From contig JAUPFV010000001.1 in the NCBI GenBank assembly GCA_036936605.1, positions 216,347,530 to 216,411,529 of the forward strand: a stretch of DNA of 64,000 bases, given 5' to 3'. Under the pieces are notes generated by a model. It saw nothing but the letters and a program-made list of their open reading frames with translations. It had not been told where the DNA came from and did not search any database. The translations under genes were made by a program, and so were the position numbers. This document shows, piece after piece, positions 9,193 to 17,905 of the stretch (its first letter is position 1; each line of letters opens with the position of its first letter). The stretch is from Limnanthes douglasii subsp. nivea (lineage: Eukaryota; Streptophyta; Magnoliopsida; Brassicales; Limnanthaceae).

Positions 9193-11854
9193 TTGTTCGA
9201 CCCTAATACCTTCTGGTACGTTCGTTGCATGAAACCCAGCAGTTCACGGAAAAAACCGACCAAGAAAAAGAGACCCGAGTGGAGCTTTGAAGAGTGGTCT
9301 AGTATCGGCGACCGAGCAGAGGAGTACCGACGCGCTGGTCTAATCTGGGGATCTAACTCCAAACCTTTTGTTCCCGCTCCGCTTCCTCACGACCCCGTTC
9401 TTGCCACCCCGGTTCCCGCAGAATCTTTCCTGATATCCGACCTTCCGGTTTCTCCTATTCCCGAGGCTAGCCTGTCCCCAGAACCCATTACCCTTTCCTC
9501 TAGTGACAGTTCCCATTTTTCCGCAGTCGGGCCAAACAATCCGACCTTATCGTCCATCAACTCGCCCTCTTCCCGACGTGCCCGTAAATCCACCTTCTTG
9601 ATAATGGGAGAAGACGATCTATCCAAGTGCTCAGCAGGAGGTAATAGTCCCGAAATGGTTCAGCTTACGCCCTCGATTAGAGGGATTCGGACCGGTATTA
9701 ACACTGCGGTCACTTTTTTAGGTTTGCCCAAAATGCGGCTAACACCCGAGCAAGCGGAGGAGGCTCATAGGAACATGGCACGCGACGCTGCCGAGGCTTC
9801 TTCCTCCCGGGTCCGACCATCCGAGACAGACGCCGCTACTGCTCGCAGCTTTAGTCAAGTCCCGACCCTAGAAGCTGGAGAGTCGGAAGCCGACGTTGCT
9901 CCCACGGGGGTTTGTATTGCCGCAGCTGGTCACGCGGCTAACAACCAGGATGACCCCTTGCCCGAAGCGGTTGAGGCTGCCATTTCGACCAAGTACTTCA
10001 GCTTTTTTAACCAGGGACGTGGTCTCTCTCTTCGAGGGGAAGTATCTTTATTTCCCCGAGGCCGATCATAGAGATTTACTGACCCGCTGGGGGATTCCTA
10101 AGTGTGTCAGCGTCCGGTTCCCGACCCCAGGGGAGACCCCCGTCCACGTCAGACCTAGAGAGATCGTGGTATTCACCGAACTGTTCAACTGGGGTTTGCG
10201 TTTCCCCTTGGACCCTGAGATCGCGCTCTATTTTCGCACCCTTCAAATCTGCCCGTCGCAGCTGACGCCAAATGCTTGGTTTACCTTAATGTCCTGCATT
10301 ATGGCCTCCCGTCTTTCGGGCCAGGTTATGCCGATGGAAGAGTACATCGCCATGTCGGGTCTGTCCAAGTCCCCGAAATCCCCATTCTTCTACTCTTCTC
10401 TTGGCAATAAGTGGAAAATTGTCAATGACTTCTTGGAAGGGGATAAGGGGTGGAAGCATCGGTTCGTATTTCTGAGCGGGTGTTGGGAGAATGGTCTTCC
10501 ATACTCTCCGGAGAACCCGAGGCAATTGCTGCGGACCTGGGTCCATGATGGTACTTCCTTCCCCTATGTGTATATTTTTTTTTTTTTAATCTACCGTTTC
10601 TTTGCGTAGTGTCGAAAGACTGGCTGCAGGGGGTGAAGAAGGACCACTCGGAAGCCGCGGAGGTCACATTCGAGGTGCTGAAAAACTATGCCCGAAGAAA
10701 TTGGGGTCGGGGCATGCACCGCACTTTTATGGATAAGAATTTGTTCATGAGCAACCTCTGGCGGTGCTCATCCGAAGCTCTTACCATTGAACAGCTGCGG
10801 GAGCCCCCAAGTCTGGACGACGTGCTGGCCCGAACCGGGTGTCCCGGGTACATACTATTTCTGCCTAAACGCAACAAGGCACCCAGTAAGCGCCCGAAGT
10901 CAGACGACGACGAGGCAGTAGGTGAACCGGCCAGGGTAGCGGTGCCCGAGGCAGGACGACTGGACGCGAGCCCCAACCCGGCCGTGGTGCAAAAGAAAAG
11001 GAAACGTGCAGAGGCGGGGGGGGGGGGGGTCGAAGTCGAAGAAATCCTCAACTGTGGTAGAGGATCGGGCGGTGGTTAGCGCCGGGGTGGGGGCCTAAAC
11101 TTGTGGATCAAGTTGACGACGGCGTAGATCCCGCGGGGGACGACGTTGTGCTGATTTCAGACGACCCGGAGCCCCCCCCTCCCCCCAAGCTGCTAACCCG
11201 GACGCCCCTTCGTCAAGTGGCCCCAAATTCCCGGTGCTGACGATGCTTGGCAGCCCGCACCCCTTTCCTCTTCGTGGGACTGATGGGCTTGCTCTGTCGC
11301 TATACAACTTGCTGGTTCCGGCTGCCTTGAAAGAGCGTCGGGCAAAGGAGCTTGACAAAAAGTTAGCCTCGGCGGAAACAAAAATTACCAGTCTCGCTGC
11401 GAAGGTCAAAGCTGCCGAGGAGGCCCAGGTGTTGTCGGAAAGCCGGGTTGTTGAAGCTGAAAGGCTTGCTACCGAAGCGAAGACGGCCGCGGACGCGGCG
11501 AAGCAGGCGATGGAGACAGCAACCAAAGCCGCGGAGGACGCGGTGAAAGTGGCGGAGTCGGCGAGAAAAGCTGCGGAAGATCGCGCCTCGTCTCTGGCAC
11601 AGGAGGTTCAGAAGTTGAAATCCTCGAACGTTGCTTATATCAACCGATGTAGGCAGTGGTCGGACAAGGAGAGTGCGGATGCTAAAGCCGCATACGTGCT
11701 GTCACTTTATAACCGCTTCCCGGACCTTCGCCTAGGGTCGCTGTGGCTGGACGTCCCAGAGAAAGATCGCCCCGATGGAGTCGATTGTGGGGATTCCGAC
11801 GAAGCCGATGACGAAGAAGATGACGAGGATGCGGATGAAGACGGGGATCAGTGA
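9193..11854 (+). pseudogene. E1 antisense extra ORF (Tat aORF; coiled coil, acidic tail)
   Basis: This lies between integrase and the missing 3' LTR, on the strand opposite gag-pol. Extra antisense genes of this kind are known in Tat elements such as Grande; their role is unknown. I see four parts. A Ser/Pro-rich N-terminus (9193-10020) holds the short FLIMG motif. A conserved core (10030-10550) holds LFNWGLRFPLDPE, CPSQLTPNAW, IMASRLS and SGCWENG. A 59-bp candidate intron follows. A second exon (10610 on) holds RRNWGRGMHRTF and leads to a KRKR stretch. After a run of 14 G (11016-11029), which shifts the frame, a long Ala/Lys/Glu coiled coil (11330-11640) ends in SLYNRFPDLRLGSLWLDV and an Asp/Glu tail. 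A frameshift near 10000 also breaks the core. E2 and E3 have the same layout. Confidence 0.75.
10551..10609 (+). other. Candidate intron in the E1 antisense ORF
   Basis: The segment starts GT (10551-10552), has a long poly-T tract and TTTCTTTGCG, and ends AG (10608-10609). Removing these 59 bases joins the frame of the core (codon G at 10550) to the frame of the next exon (TG at 10610, then SKDWLQG), which fits a phase-1 intron. At the equivalent place E2 has a GT-AG segment at 41880-41964 (minus strand) and E3 has GGTAATTC at 54106 with a poly-T tract. Fifty-nine bases is short for a plant intron. Confidence 0.55.
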
Positions 11855-12025
11855 TTTTTTTGTTTTAAGATTTTGTAACTCTTGTGGGGCCGTAGGCCCC
11901 TATGTTGTTTTTATCGAACCACTAACTTTTATGCTGTTTGGGGGTTACGGGGCCCCCTGTGACGATTATCTTTAAATTGCTGGGTATATACTATTTTGCA
12001 CATTCGTTAATCTGGATAGTGGTTC
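11855..12025. other. E1 spacer after the antisense ORF
   Basis: This short non-coding stretch between the antisense ORF stop (11854) and the 91-bp array includes a GGGGCCGTAGGCCCC palindrome near 11885, followed by T-rich sequence. The palindrome could help end either transcript, but nothing else supports that. Confidence 0.35.
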
Positions 12026-12353
12026 GAAATACCAAAACGTGGATCGGTAGAACCGAAAAACCTATTTTTAGGCTCTGTAGATCGACTTGTTATCGAAAGT
12101 TTTTCCAAAAAGTTCGGGCAAACCAAAATGTAGATCGGTAGAACCGAAAAACCTATTTTTAGGCTCTGTAGATCGATTTGTTATCGAAAGTTTTTCCAAA
12201 AAGTTCGGGAAAACCAAAATGTAGATCGGTAGAACCGAAAAACCTATTTTTAGGCTCTGTAGATCGATTTGTTATCGAAAGTTTTTCCAAAAAGTTCGGG
12301 AAAACCAAAATGTAGATCGGTAGAACCGAAAAACCTATTTCTAGGCTTTGTAA
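12026..12353. repeat. 91-bp tandem repeat in the E1 3' region, about 3.6 copies
   Basis: The landmark GATCGGTAGAACCGAAAAAC recurs at 12042, 12133, 12224 and 12315, an exact 91-bp period. Copies two to four are nearly identical; the last is cut short. Each unit carries GTTATCGAAAGTTTTTCC. It lies between the stop of the antisense ORF and the end of pol, the hypervariable place where Tat elements are known to breed satellite-like arrays. No coding capacity. Confidence 0.95.
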
Positions 12354-12468
12354 CAATAAGCGAAACGGCCAACGTCCAACTCGTCAGCTGTCCGAGGCCA
12401 CAACAATTGAATATGTAGAAGGCAAAAGTATTTTGATTATAAAAAAGGTGGGTCGGGTTTTGACTGAT

Positions 12469-12512
12469 GCCTCGTTAAAACCTCCTCGCGCCACCGAAGT
12501 AGGAAAGAGTGC
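12469..12512 (-). promoter_or_regulatory. Conserved box after pol (GAGGTTTTAACGAGGC) in E1
   Basis: On the minus strand the order is ACTCTTTCCTACTTC, GGTGGCGCGAG, GAGGTTTTAACGAGGC, starting about 65 bases after the integrase stop. E2 (40021-40063) and E3 (55971-56015) have the same box at the same place. Similar GGTTTTTAACGAGGC sequences are known near the 3' end of several plant LTR retrotransposons. The function is not known; an RNA-level role is possible. Confidence 0.65.
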
Positions 12513-12577
12513 ATCCCCGACCCTTTACAACCCTGAATGAAGTAGAAAAAACAGCGAAGTACATCGTAAATTACAAA

Positions 12578-14325
12578 CTATTCGAGATACAGTTTTAAGT
12601 GTTCAATATTCCATGGTAGCCTCAGGAGGTGTCCGGACCGATTCTGTAGGCGATACGTCCCGCTCTTGATCTTCTCGACGATTTCGTATGGTCCCTCCCA
12701 ATTTGGGGCCAGATTTCTGAGGCTCTTGTCCTTCGTGTGGAGGAACACACGTCGTAAAACCTTATCTCCTACCTTGAATTCCCGACGGCGTACTTTGGCC
12801 GCGTATCTACTTCTCATTAGAGTTTGGTAATGCAAAGAATTCAAATGGGCGCGGTGGCGCTTTTCCTCTACGAGGTCGAGCTCGAGTCGTCGGCTGTCGT
12901 CATTCGCCTCTTCCCTGTAAGTTCCGACCCTGAAGGACGGAAAAATAGTTTCTGCGGGAGTGACCGCGTCCATTCTATACACTAAGGCGTAAGGCGACTC
13001 TTGAGTGGCCGTGCGCGGTGTGGTTCGGTAAGCCCACAGTACTTCTTGCAAGTAGTCTGGCCACTTCCCGGCCTTTCCCTCGAGGTTCTTTCTAAGGCCA
13101 TCCAGGATGGTTTGGTTCGTAACTTCGACTTGACCGTTGGCTTGTGGGTGAAAAGGGGCAGCGAAACATTGTCGAATATTATGAGTGGTGCAGAACGCCT
13201 TCATCTCCGCACTATCAAACTGTGGCCCGTTGTCCATAGTCAGCCGCTGGGGCACCCCGAACCGGCAACAAATGTTTGCCCAGATGAATTTGACAATATC
13301 TTTGGTTTTCGTGGCGGACAGAGGCTCGGCTTCAACCCACTTGGAGAAGTAATCTACCGCACAACAATCATCTGCCTTCCTCCCGATGCCTTTGGTAATG
13401 GTCCGACGAGGTCTATTCCCCAGCGGTCAAAAGGCATCCCTTCGGATATGGATTCTAGGGGAGCGGCGGGTACGTTGATGGCGTTACCGAACCTTTGACA
13501 CGTATCGCAGGTTTTTACTATGAGTCTTGCATCTGCCGTTATTGTCGGCCAGTAGAATCCCGCCAAAAAAGTTCTTCTGATCAGAGCCTTGTATCCGCAA
13601 TGCGCCGCGCCTTCACCATCATGCAGTTCGGATAAGATTACCTGGGACTCATCGAAACCTAAACAGCGGAGCAGAGGCTGGCTATAAGATTTTTTGTACA
13701 ACACATCCCCTAAAAGGACGTAACCCCGTGCTTTGTTGCGCAATTTTCGTGCCGAAGCGGTGTCGTCGGGAAGCCGACCTTCAGCCAAGAAAGAGATAAT
13801 ACCCCGGCGCCAGTCTGAAGTTGCAATCGAAGAGATCTGGCATGCGATCTCAGGTCGGTTAGCTAACTCATGTCTCTTAACGATGGACGGGCTTTCCTGT
13901 TCTATCACCCATGGATAACTGGTGGAGCAAGAAATCGTTGCCAACGAATCCGCTGTGGTATTTTCGCTTCGTGGTACATGTTCATAAGTAATTTCGTCAA
14001 AGGAAGCGGCCAGAATTCTTAGCGCCGCAAGGTACTGTACCAGATGTTCCTTCCGAGCCTCTGCGTTTCCCGAGGCTTGGTTTACTAGAAGCTGGGAGTC
14101 GCTTATGAGCCGTACTCGTCGTGCCCCGCATACCTGTGCTAACCGTAACCCGGCCAAAGCGGCCTCATATTCAGCTTCGTTGTTCGACGCGTGGAAACCA
14201 AAACGGATAGCCTGAAGCATGCTAACACCCGAGGGGGTTACGATTTGGACTCCCGCCCCACAGCCACTAACGTTTGCTCCCCCATCGGTGCGGACGGTCC
14301 ACTCGCCCTCCGCTTTCTCTCGTGA
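12578..14325 (-). pseudogene. E1 archaeal-type RNase H plus integrase (one frameshift)
   Basis: The frame continues from RT-RNase H after the stop at 14326-14328. First comes a second, archaeal-type RNase H: RTDGGANVSGCGAG, NNEAEYEAALAGL, LISDSQLLVNQASG and ENTTADSLATIS supply the usual D-E-D-D set. Integrase follows with an HHCC zinc region (ELHDGEGAAHCG, then KTCDTCQRFG), a DDE core (GIDLVGPLP, TMDNGPQF, NGQVEVTNQTI) and a C-terminal domain with NWEGPYEIVEKI, ending NIEHLKLYLE. One base is missing between 13360 and 13361, which puts a stop at 13354-13356 and splits the core after MIVV. Restoring the frame was not attempted. It would insert the cDNA into the host chromosome. Confidence 0.85.
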
Positions 14326-15876
14326 CTAGGCTTCTTGCTCGGGCCATTCTGAGTGAAACTCAACTAGAAAATCGGCCAAGACCTGGCCTTTGATGGCTGT
14401 TCGGGGTTCGAAATCAATATCGAAATCACCCAGTTCTACCGACCACTTGGATAACCTTCCCGACATGTCTGGTCGTTGAAAAACGTATTTCAGCGGAAGT
14501 GATGTGCGGACAACGATAGGGTGGGCTTGGAAGTACGGTCGCATTTTCTGCGCCGCCGTTACCAGAGCCAGCGCCATTTTTTCCAGTTTGAGATACCGAG
14601 TTTCGGCGTCCAGCAGACTTTTGCTCACGTAGTATACCGCTGTCGGAGCCGACCCTGATTCGCTGATTAGAGCAGCGCTGACCGCATAATCCGTGACCGC
14701 AACGTAAAGGAAGAGGGTTTCCCCAACAGTTGGCTTGGTGAGGCGGTTCGGGGTCGATAGGTACTCTTTGATCCCTAAAAAAGCCTTGGTACACTCAGGA
14801 GTCCAAACGAAATTTTTTGCCTGCCGTAGGACCTGAAAAAACGGAGCGCATTTATCAGACGACCGAGAAATGAAACGATTTAAAGCGGCCAGACGCCCGG
14901 TCAGAATTTGAACTTCCTTCACACTTCGGGGAGGCGTCATGTCGGCCAGAGCTCGGAGCTGGACAGGGTCTGCTTCAATTCCTTTTTCGCTGACGAAGAA
15001 CCCCAGAAATTTTCCTGATCGGACCCCAAAAGAACACTTCTCCGGGTTTAGCTTAAGGTTAATCCTTCGTAGATTACCGAAAGTTTCCCTGAGGTCGGCG
15101 AGATGGGCTTCATCGGAACCGCTTTTGACCAACATGTCATCGATGTAAACCTCCATGTTTCTCCCGATCTGGTCTTCGAACGTCCTGTTCACGAGCCTTT
15201 GGTATGTCGCGCCAGCGTTTTTTAGCCCAAAGAGCATCACTTTGTAACAATATAATCCCCGACCCGTAATGAACGTAGTATTCTCCTGATCTGCGGCATG
15301 TAATTTTATTTGATTGTACCCGGCATAGGCGTCCATGAACGAGAGTAGCTTGTTGCCCGACGTTGAATCTACCAGCTGGTCGATCCTTGGCATCGGGAAG
15401 GGGTCCTTCGGGCAGGCCCGATTGAGATCAGTAAAGTCCACGCACATCCTCCATTTCCCACTCTTCTTCTTAACCAGCACGGGGTTAGAGATCCATAAAG
15501 GGTACTTGGATTCCTTGATATGTCCGACACTGGTCATCCTTTCAACTTCCCGCAGGATCACTTCCGCCTTTTCGGGGGATAAATCCCGGCGCTTCTGGAC
15601 GATTGGTCTGACATTTCTGTCAATAGTCAACTTGTGAATCGCGAAGGATTCCGGTACCCCCGTGACATCCCCTGAGCACCACGCAAACAAGTCTAGGTTC
15701 TCTCGTAGGAGGGTTAGTAGTTGTACCCTTAGGGTCGGTGAAAGGTTTACCCCGACCCGCAGACATTGTCCGTCTGCAAAAGAATGTAATTCGCACTCCT
15801 CGTCTGTCGTCAAAAGGCTTGGGGCCTCCCGGGGGTCATCCACCGGTTGCGATCCCGGAGGCACCCCCCTTAATTG
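14326..15876 (-). CDS. E1 reverse transcriptase and first RNase H (intact, 512+ residues)
   Basis: A long open frame follows the amber codon at 15877-15879. The pre-RT block LFAWCSGDVTGVP comes first, then NPVLVKKKSGKWRMCVDF, FMDAYAGYNQI, LFGLKNAGATYQ and the catalytic YIDDMLVKS (near 15130). A connection region follows, then the gypsy-type RNase H (LFLYVAVTDYAVSAAL, YFQAHPIVVRT, SVELGDFDIDF, LADFLVEFHSEWPE). The frame ends with UAG at 14326-14328, after which the same frame runs on into the archaeal-type RNase H. E2 has no stop at that place, so this one is probably a mutation. RT copies element RNA into DNA in virus-like particles. Translation probably enters from gag-protease, not from an internal ATG. 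Confidence 0.92.
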   Translation of the reverse strand, partial: QLRGVPPGSQPVDDPREAPSLLTTDEECELHSFADGQCLRVGVNLSPTLRVQLLTLLRENLDLFAWCSGDVTGVPESFAIHKLTIDRNVRPIVQKRRDLSPEKAEVILREVERMTSVGHIKESKYPLWISNPVLVKKKSGKWRMCVDFTDLNRACPKDPFPMPRIDQLVDSTSGNKLLSFMDAYAGYNQIKLHAADQENTTFITGRGLYCYKVMLFGLKNAGATYQRLVNRTFEDQIGRNMEVYIDDMLVKSGSDEAHLADLRETFGNLRRINLKLNPEKCSFGVRSGKFLGFFVSEKGIEADPVQLRALADMTPPRSVKEVQILTGRLAALNRFISRSSDKCAPFFQVLRQAKNFVWTPECTKAFLGIKEYLSTPNRLTKPTVGETLFLYVAVTDYAVSAALISESGSAPTAVYYVSKSLLDAETRYLKLEKMALALVTAAQKMRPYFQAHPIVVRTSLPLKYVFQRPDMSGRLSKWSVELGDFDIDFEPRTAIKGQVLADFLVEFHSEWPEQEA

Positions 15877-15879
15877 CTA
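15871..15879 (-). promoter_or_regulatory. UAG-CAA-UUA at the E1 protease/RT boundary
   Basis: On the minus strand the codons are GAA-UAG-CAA-UUA-AGG with UAG at 15877-15879. Protease lies before it and RT after it in one uninterrupted frame. CAA UUA fits CARYYA, the context known to let ribosomes pass a UAG at a useful rate, as described for tobamoviruses and for the soybean copia element SIRE1. That readthrough occurs here is inferred. Confidence 0.7.
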
Positions 15880-16545
15880 TTCTTGAGCCGGGAACATCTC
15901 TTGATCTTTTTTCGGAGCTAACGCAGCTCGGTAGGATTCCCGCGCCGCTTTTTGGCTGCTGCGGACCACTCCTACATTGTTTCCGACCACGTACTTCACA
16001 CACTGATGAATAGTAGAAGTCACAGCATGCATGCGCGATATCCAAGATCGGCCAAGGATGGCGTTGTGCGAGGCCGGCGCGTCCACTACTACAAACAGAA
16101 CCGTGACCTCCTTTTTAAATGGGCCGCGGCCTAACTGGACCACGCCCTCGAACTCCCCAACTACGTCGGCTGCTGATCCGGTAAACCCGACAATGGTGCG
16201 GTCGGATCGCGCAATCACCGGTCGCGTCCTGAACTTTGCAATGGTAGATGCGAAAAGGATATTGGCCGAACTCCCGGTGTCTACCAAGATGCGCCGAACC
16301 TCCTCTCCCGCTATGGCTGCCATGATCACAATGGCGTCCTCATGTGGTCCGGCAATGTCTCTCATGTCGTCGTCGTCGAAATGTAAAATTGGTGAGGGGG
16401 AGCTTCTGGTTTGGAAGCAAGTTCTGGCTTCCAACTGGGTGGTCAGATTGACGATGTGCCTTTTCCTGGAGGAGTGTGTGACTCCCGCCATCGAATCCCC
16501 CCCGAAGATGGTCAGAGATTCAAAAAGATTACACAGGCCTCGCAC
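15877..16545 (-). CDS. E1 aspartic protease
   Basis: The open frame starts in the gag-protease linker (GLCNLFESLTIFGG), passes the FDDDDMRDIAGPHED block, and carries the active site RILVDTGSSANILF. The flap region GFTGSAADVVGEF, the LGRGPFKKEV strand and HNAILGRSWISRM follow. It ends at AQE before the amber codon. RT lies in the same frame beyond the stop. Retropepsins act as dimers to mature Gag and Gag-Pol. All key residues are present. Confidence 0.88.
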   Translation of the reverse strand: MRGLCNLFESLTIFGGDSMAGVTHSSRKRHIVNLTTQLEARTCFQTRSSPSPILHFDDDDMRDIAGPHEDAIVIMAAIAGEEVRRILVDTGSSANILFASTIAKFRTRPVIARSDRTIVGFTGSAADVVGEFEGVVQLGRGPFKKEVTVLFVVVDAPASHNAILGRSWISRMHAVTSTIHQCVKYVVGNNVGVVRSSQKAARESYRAALAPKKDQEMFPAQE

Positions 16546-16876
16546 TTTTCCGATGTTCTCCTCACTCTCTTCCTTGATGATCCCAATATCATCGTGATTA
16601 GCTTTTGGGTCATCGATGCTCGAGGTCGGGGAAAGGGCGCTTCCGGTTTGGAAGCAAGTTTGCGTTTCCCATCATCGGTCTTTCCCCGAAGTCGGTTAAC
16701 GACTCGAAAAACTCACAAAATCCGCGGACGATACCGACGCCTTCCTCTGCCCTCTCAGCAATGACCCCGATGATATTGCGGTTGGCCTCGGGATCAAGGT
16801 ACTCAATTGTCGCGTCGAAACGGTCAGTCACCTCTGAAATGGCCATGGTTGTTTCTGGTTTTGGTACGACTACCAC
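16385..16876 (-). repeat. Diverged tandem duplication in the E1 gag-protease linker
   Basis: On the minus strand a segment of about 200 bp occurs twice in a row. Copy one (about 16835-16620) encodes YLDPEANRNIIGVI, then GFCEFFESLTDFG and a LLPNRKR stretch. Copy two (about 16615-16390) encodes DPKANHDDIGII, then GLCNLFESLTIFGG. The DNA ACTTGCTTCCAAACC is shared near both ends. The copies lie in different frames, so the duplication also broke the gag-protease frame. E2 and E5 have a single copy. Confidence 0.75.
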
Positions 16877-17905
16877 CTCCTTCGAGGCCGTGCCTTGCTG
16901 TGTCTTTTTTCACATACTCCAACAAATTTCCGTGCTCGATGAGCATTTGTATCTCCTTCTTCAAGGCTATGCAATCCTTCGTGTCGTGCCCGATGTCTTC
17001 GTGGTAGCGACAATAGCGGTTATTCCTTTGTTCCCTGGGCGTCGGGATGGGGAAAGGCCTTCGGTACATTCCGCTTTTCTTGGTTTTTTTGTAGATCGAT
17101 GACACGCATTCCGTAAGATCCGCGAAATAGGCAGGTCGCGTCCACTTGTTGGACATGGGTCGGGAGACCGGCGGCCCTGTTTGCCTCGGTTTCTGACCGG
17201 TAGGGGTCGGAGGCTTGGTTGAAACTGACGTGGTCGGGTGTATCGTGCTAATTGGTTGGGCCGACCTGGCGTAATCAGATCGGGAAACCTGTTTTATCAC
17301 TACCGACGCTTGGGCGCTCTGCTGAATCTGGGCTGCCAGTTCTGACGCTTCCGTTTCCTCAATCAATATTTGCTTCTCAATCTGTGCTAGCAATGCGGAA
17401 AAAGTGAACGCTTGCTTCTTGGTCACTGCTTGTTTCATCGGTCCGGGGAGCAAGCCCAAACAGAACGCCGTCAGCGCCACATTCTCTTCACAATGGTCCA
17501 GGTCGGTTTTTGCGTCGATGAAACGCCTAGTATAGTCTCTGAGGCTTTCCCCCAGCTTCTGCCGACAATTCATGATAGTATCCCCGTTGGCGCGGAAACT
17601 CTTACTCCCGACGAAGTGTTGTCTGAACATTGTCCAGAAGGTCCCGAAGTTATGAATGCACCCCTGCGGCAAGCGGTTGTACCACTTTGAGGCTCTGTCT
17701 TTGAAAGTCATAGAAAATGCTCTGCACAGGAGCTTGTCATCATTGTCGAAGCTTAACATGAAATTTTTGAAGGCCTCCAAATGGTTATCCCGGTCCTTCT
17801 TTCCGTCGTATTTTTCCAACTTGGATATGTCAAATCTCCTCGGGAGCTGTCCCGCTAATATTTCGTCGGATAAAGGAGAGGCCCTCCAGTTGACTCCGAG
17901 CTCAC
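16824..17905 (-). CDS. E1 gag capsid and zinc knuckle
   Basis: The frame 16824-17819 starts at MEKYDGKKDRDNHLEAF, but homology to E2 begins earlier (ILAGQLPRRFDISKL, to about 17905). It contains the retrotransposon gag core (LLCRAFSMTFKDRASKWYN, LPQGCIHNFGTFW, SLRDYTRRFIDAK), then a Gln/Thr/Pro-rich linker with SNKWTRPAYFADL and the knuckle CRYHEDIGHDTKDC (CX2HX4HX4C). It ends with GLEGGG in a frame one base off that of the protease linker. Gag builds the particle that holds element RNA. Confidence 0.85.
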
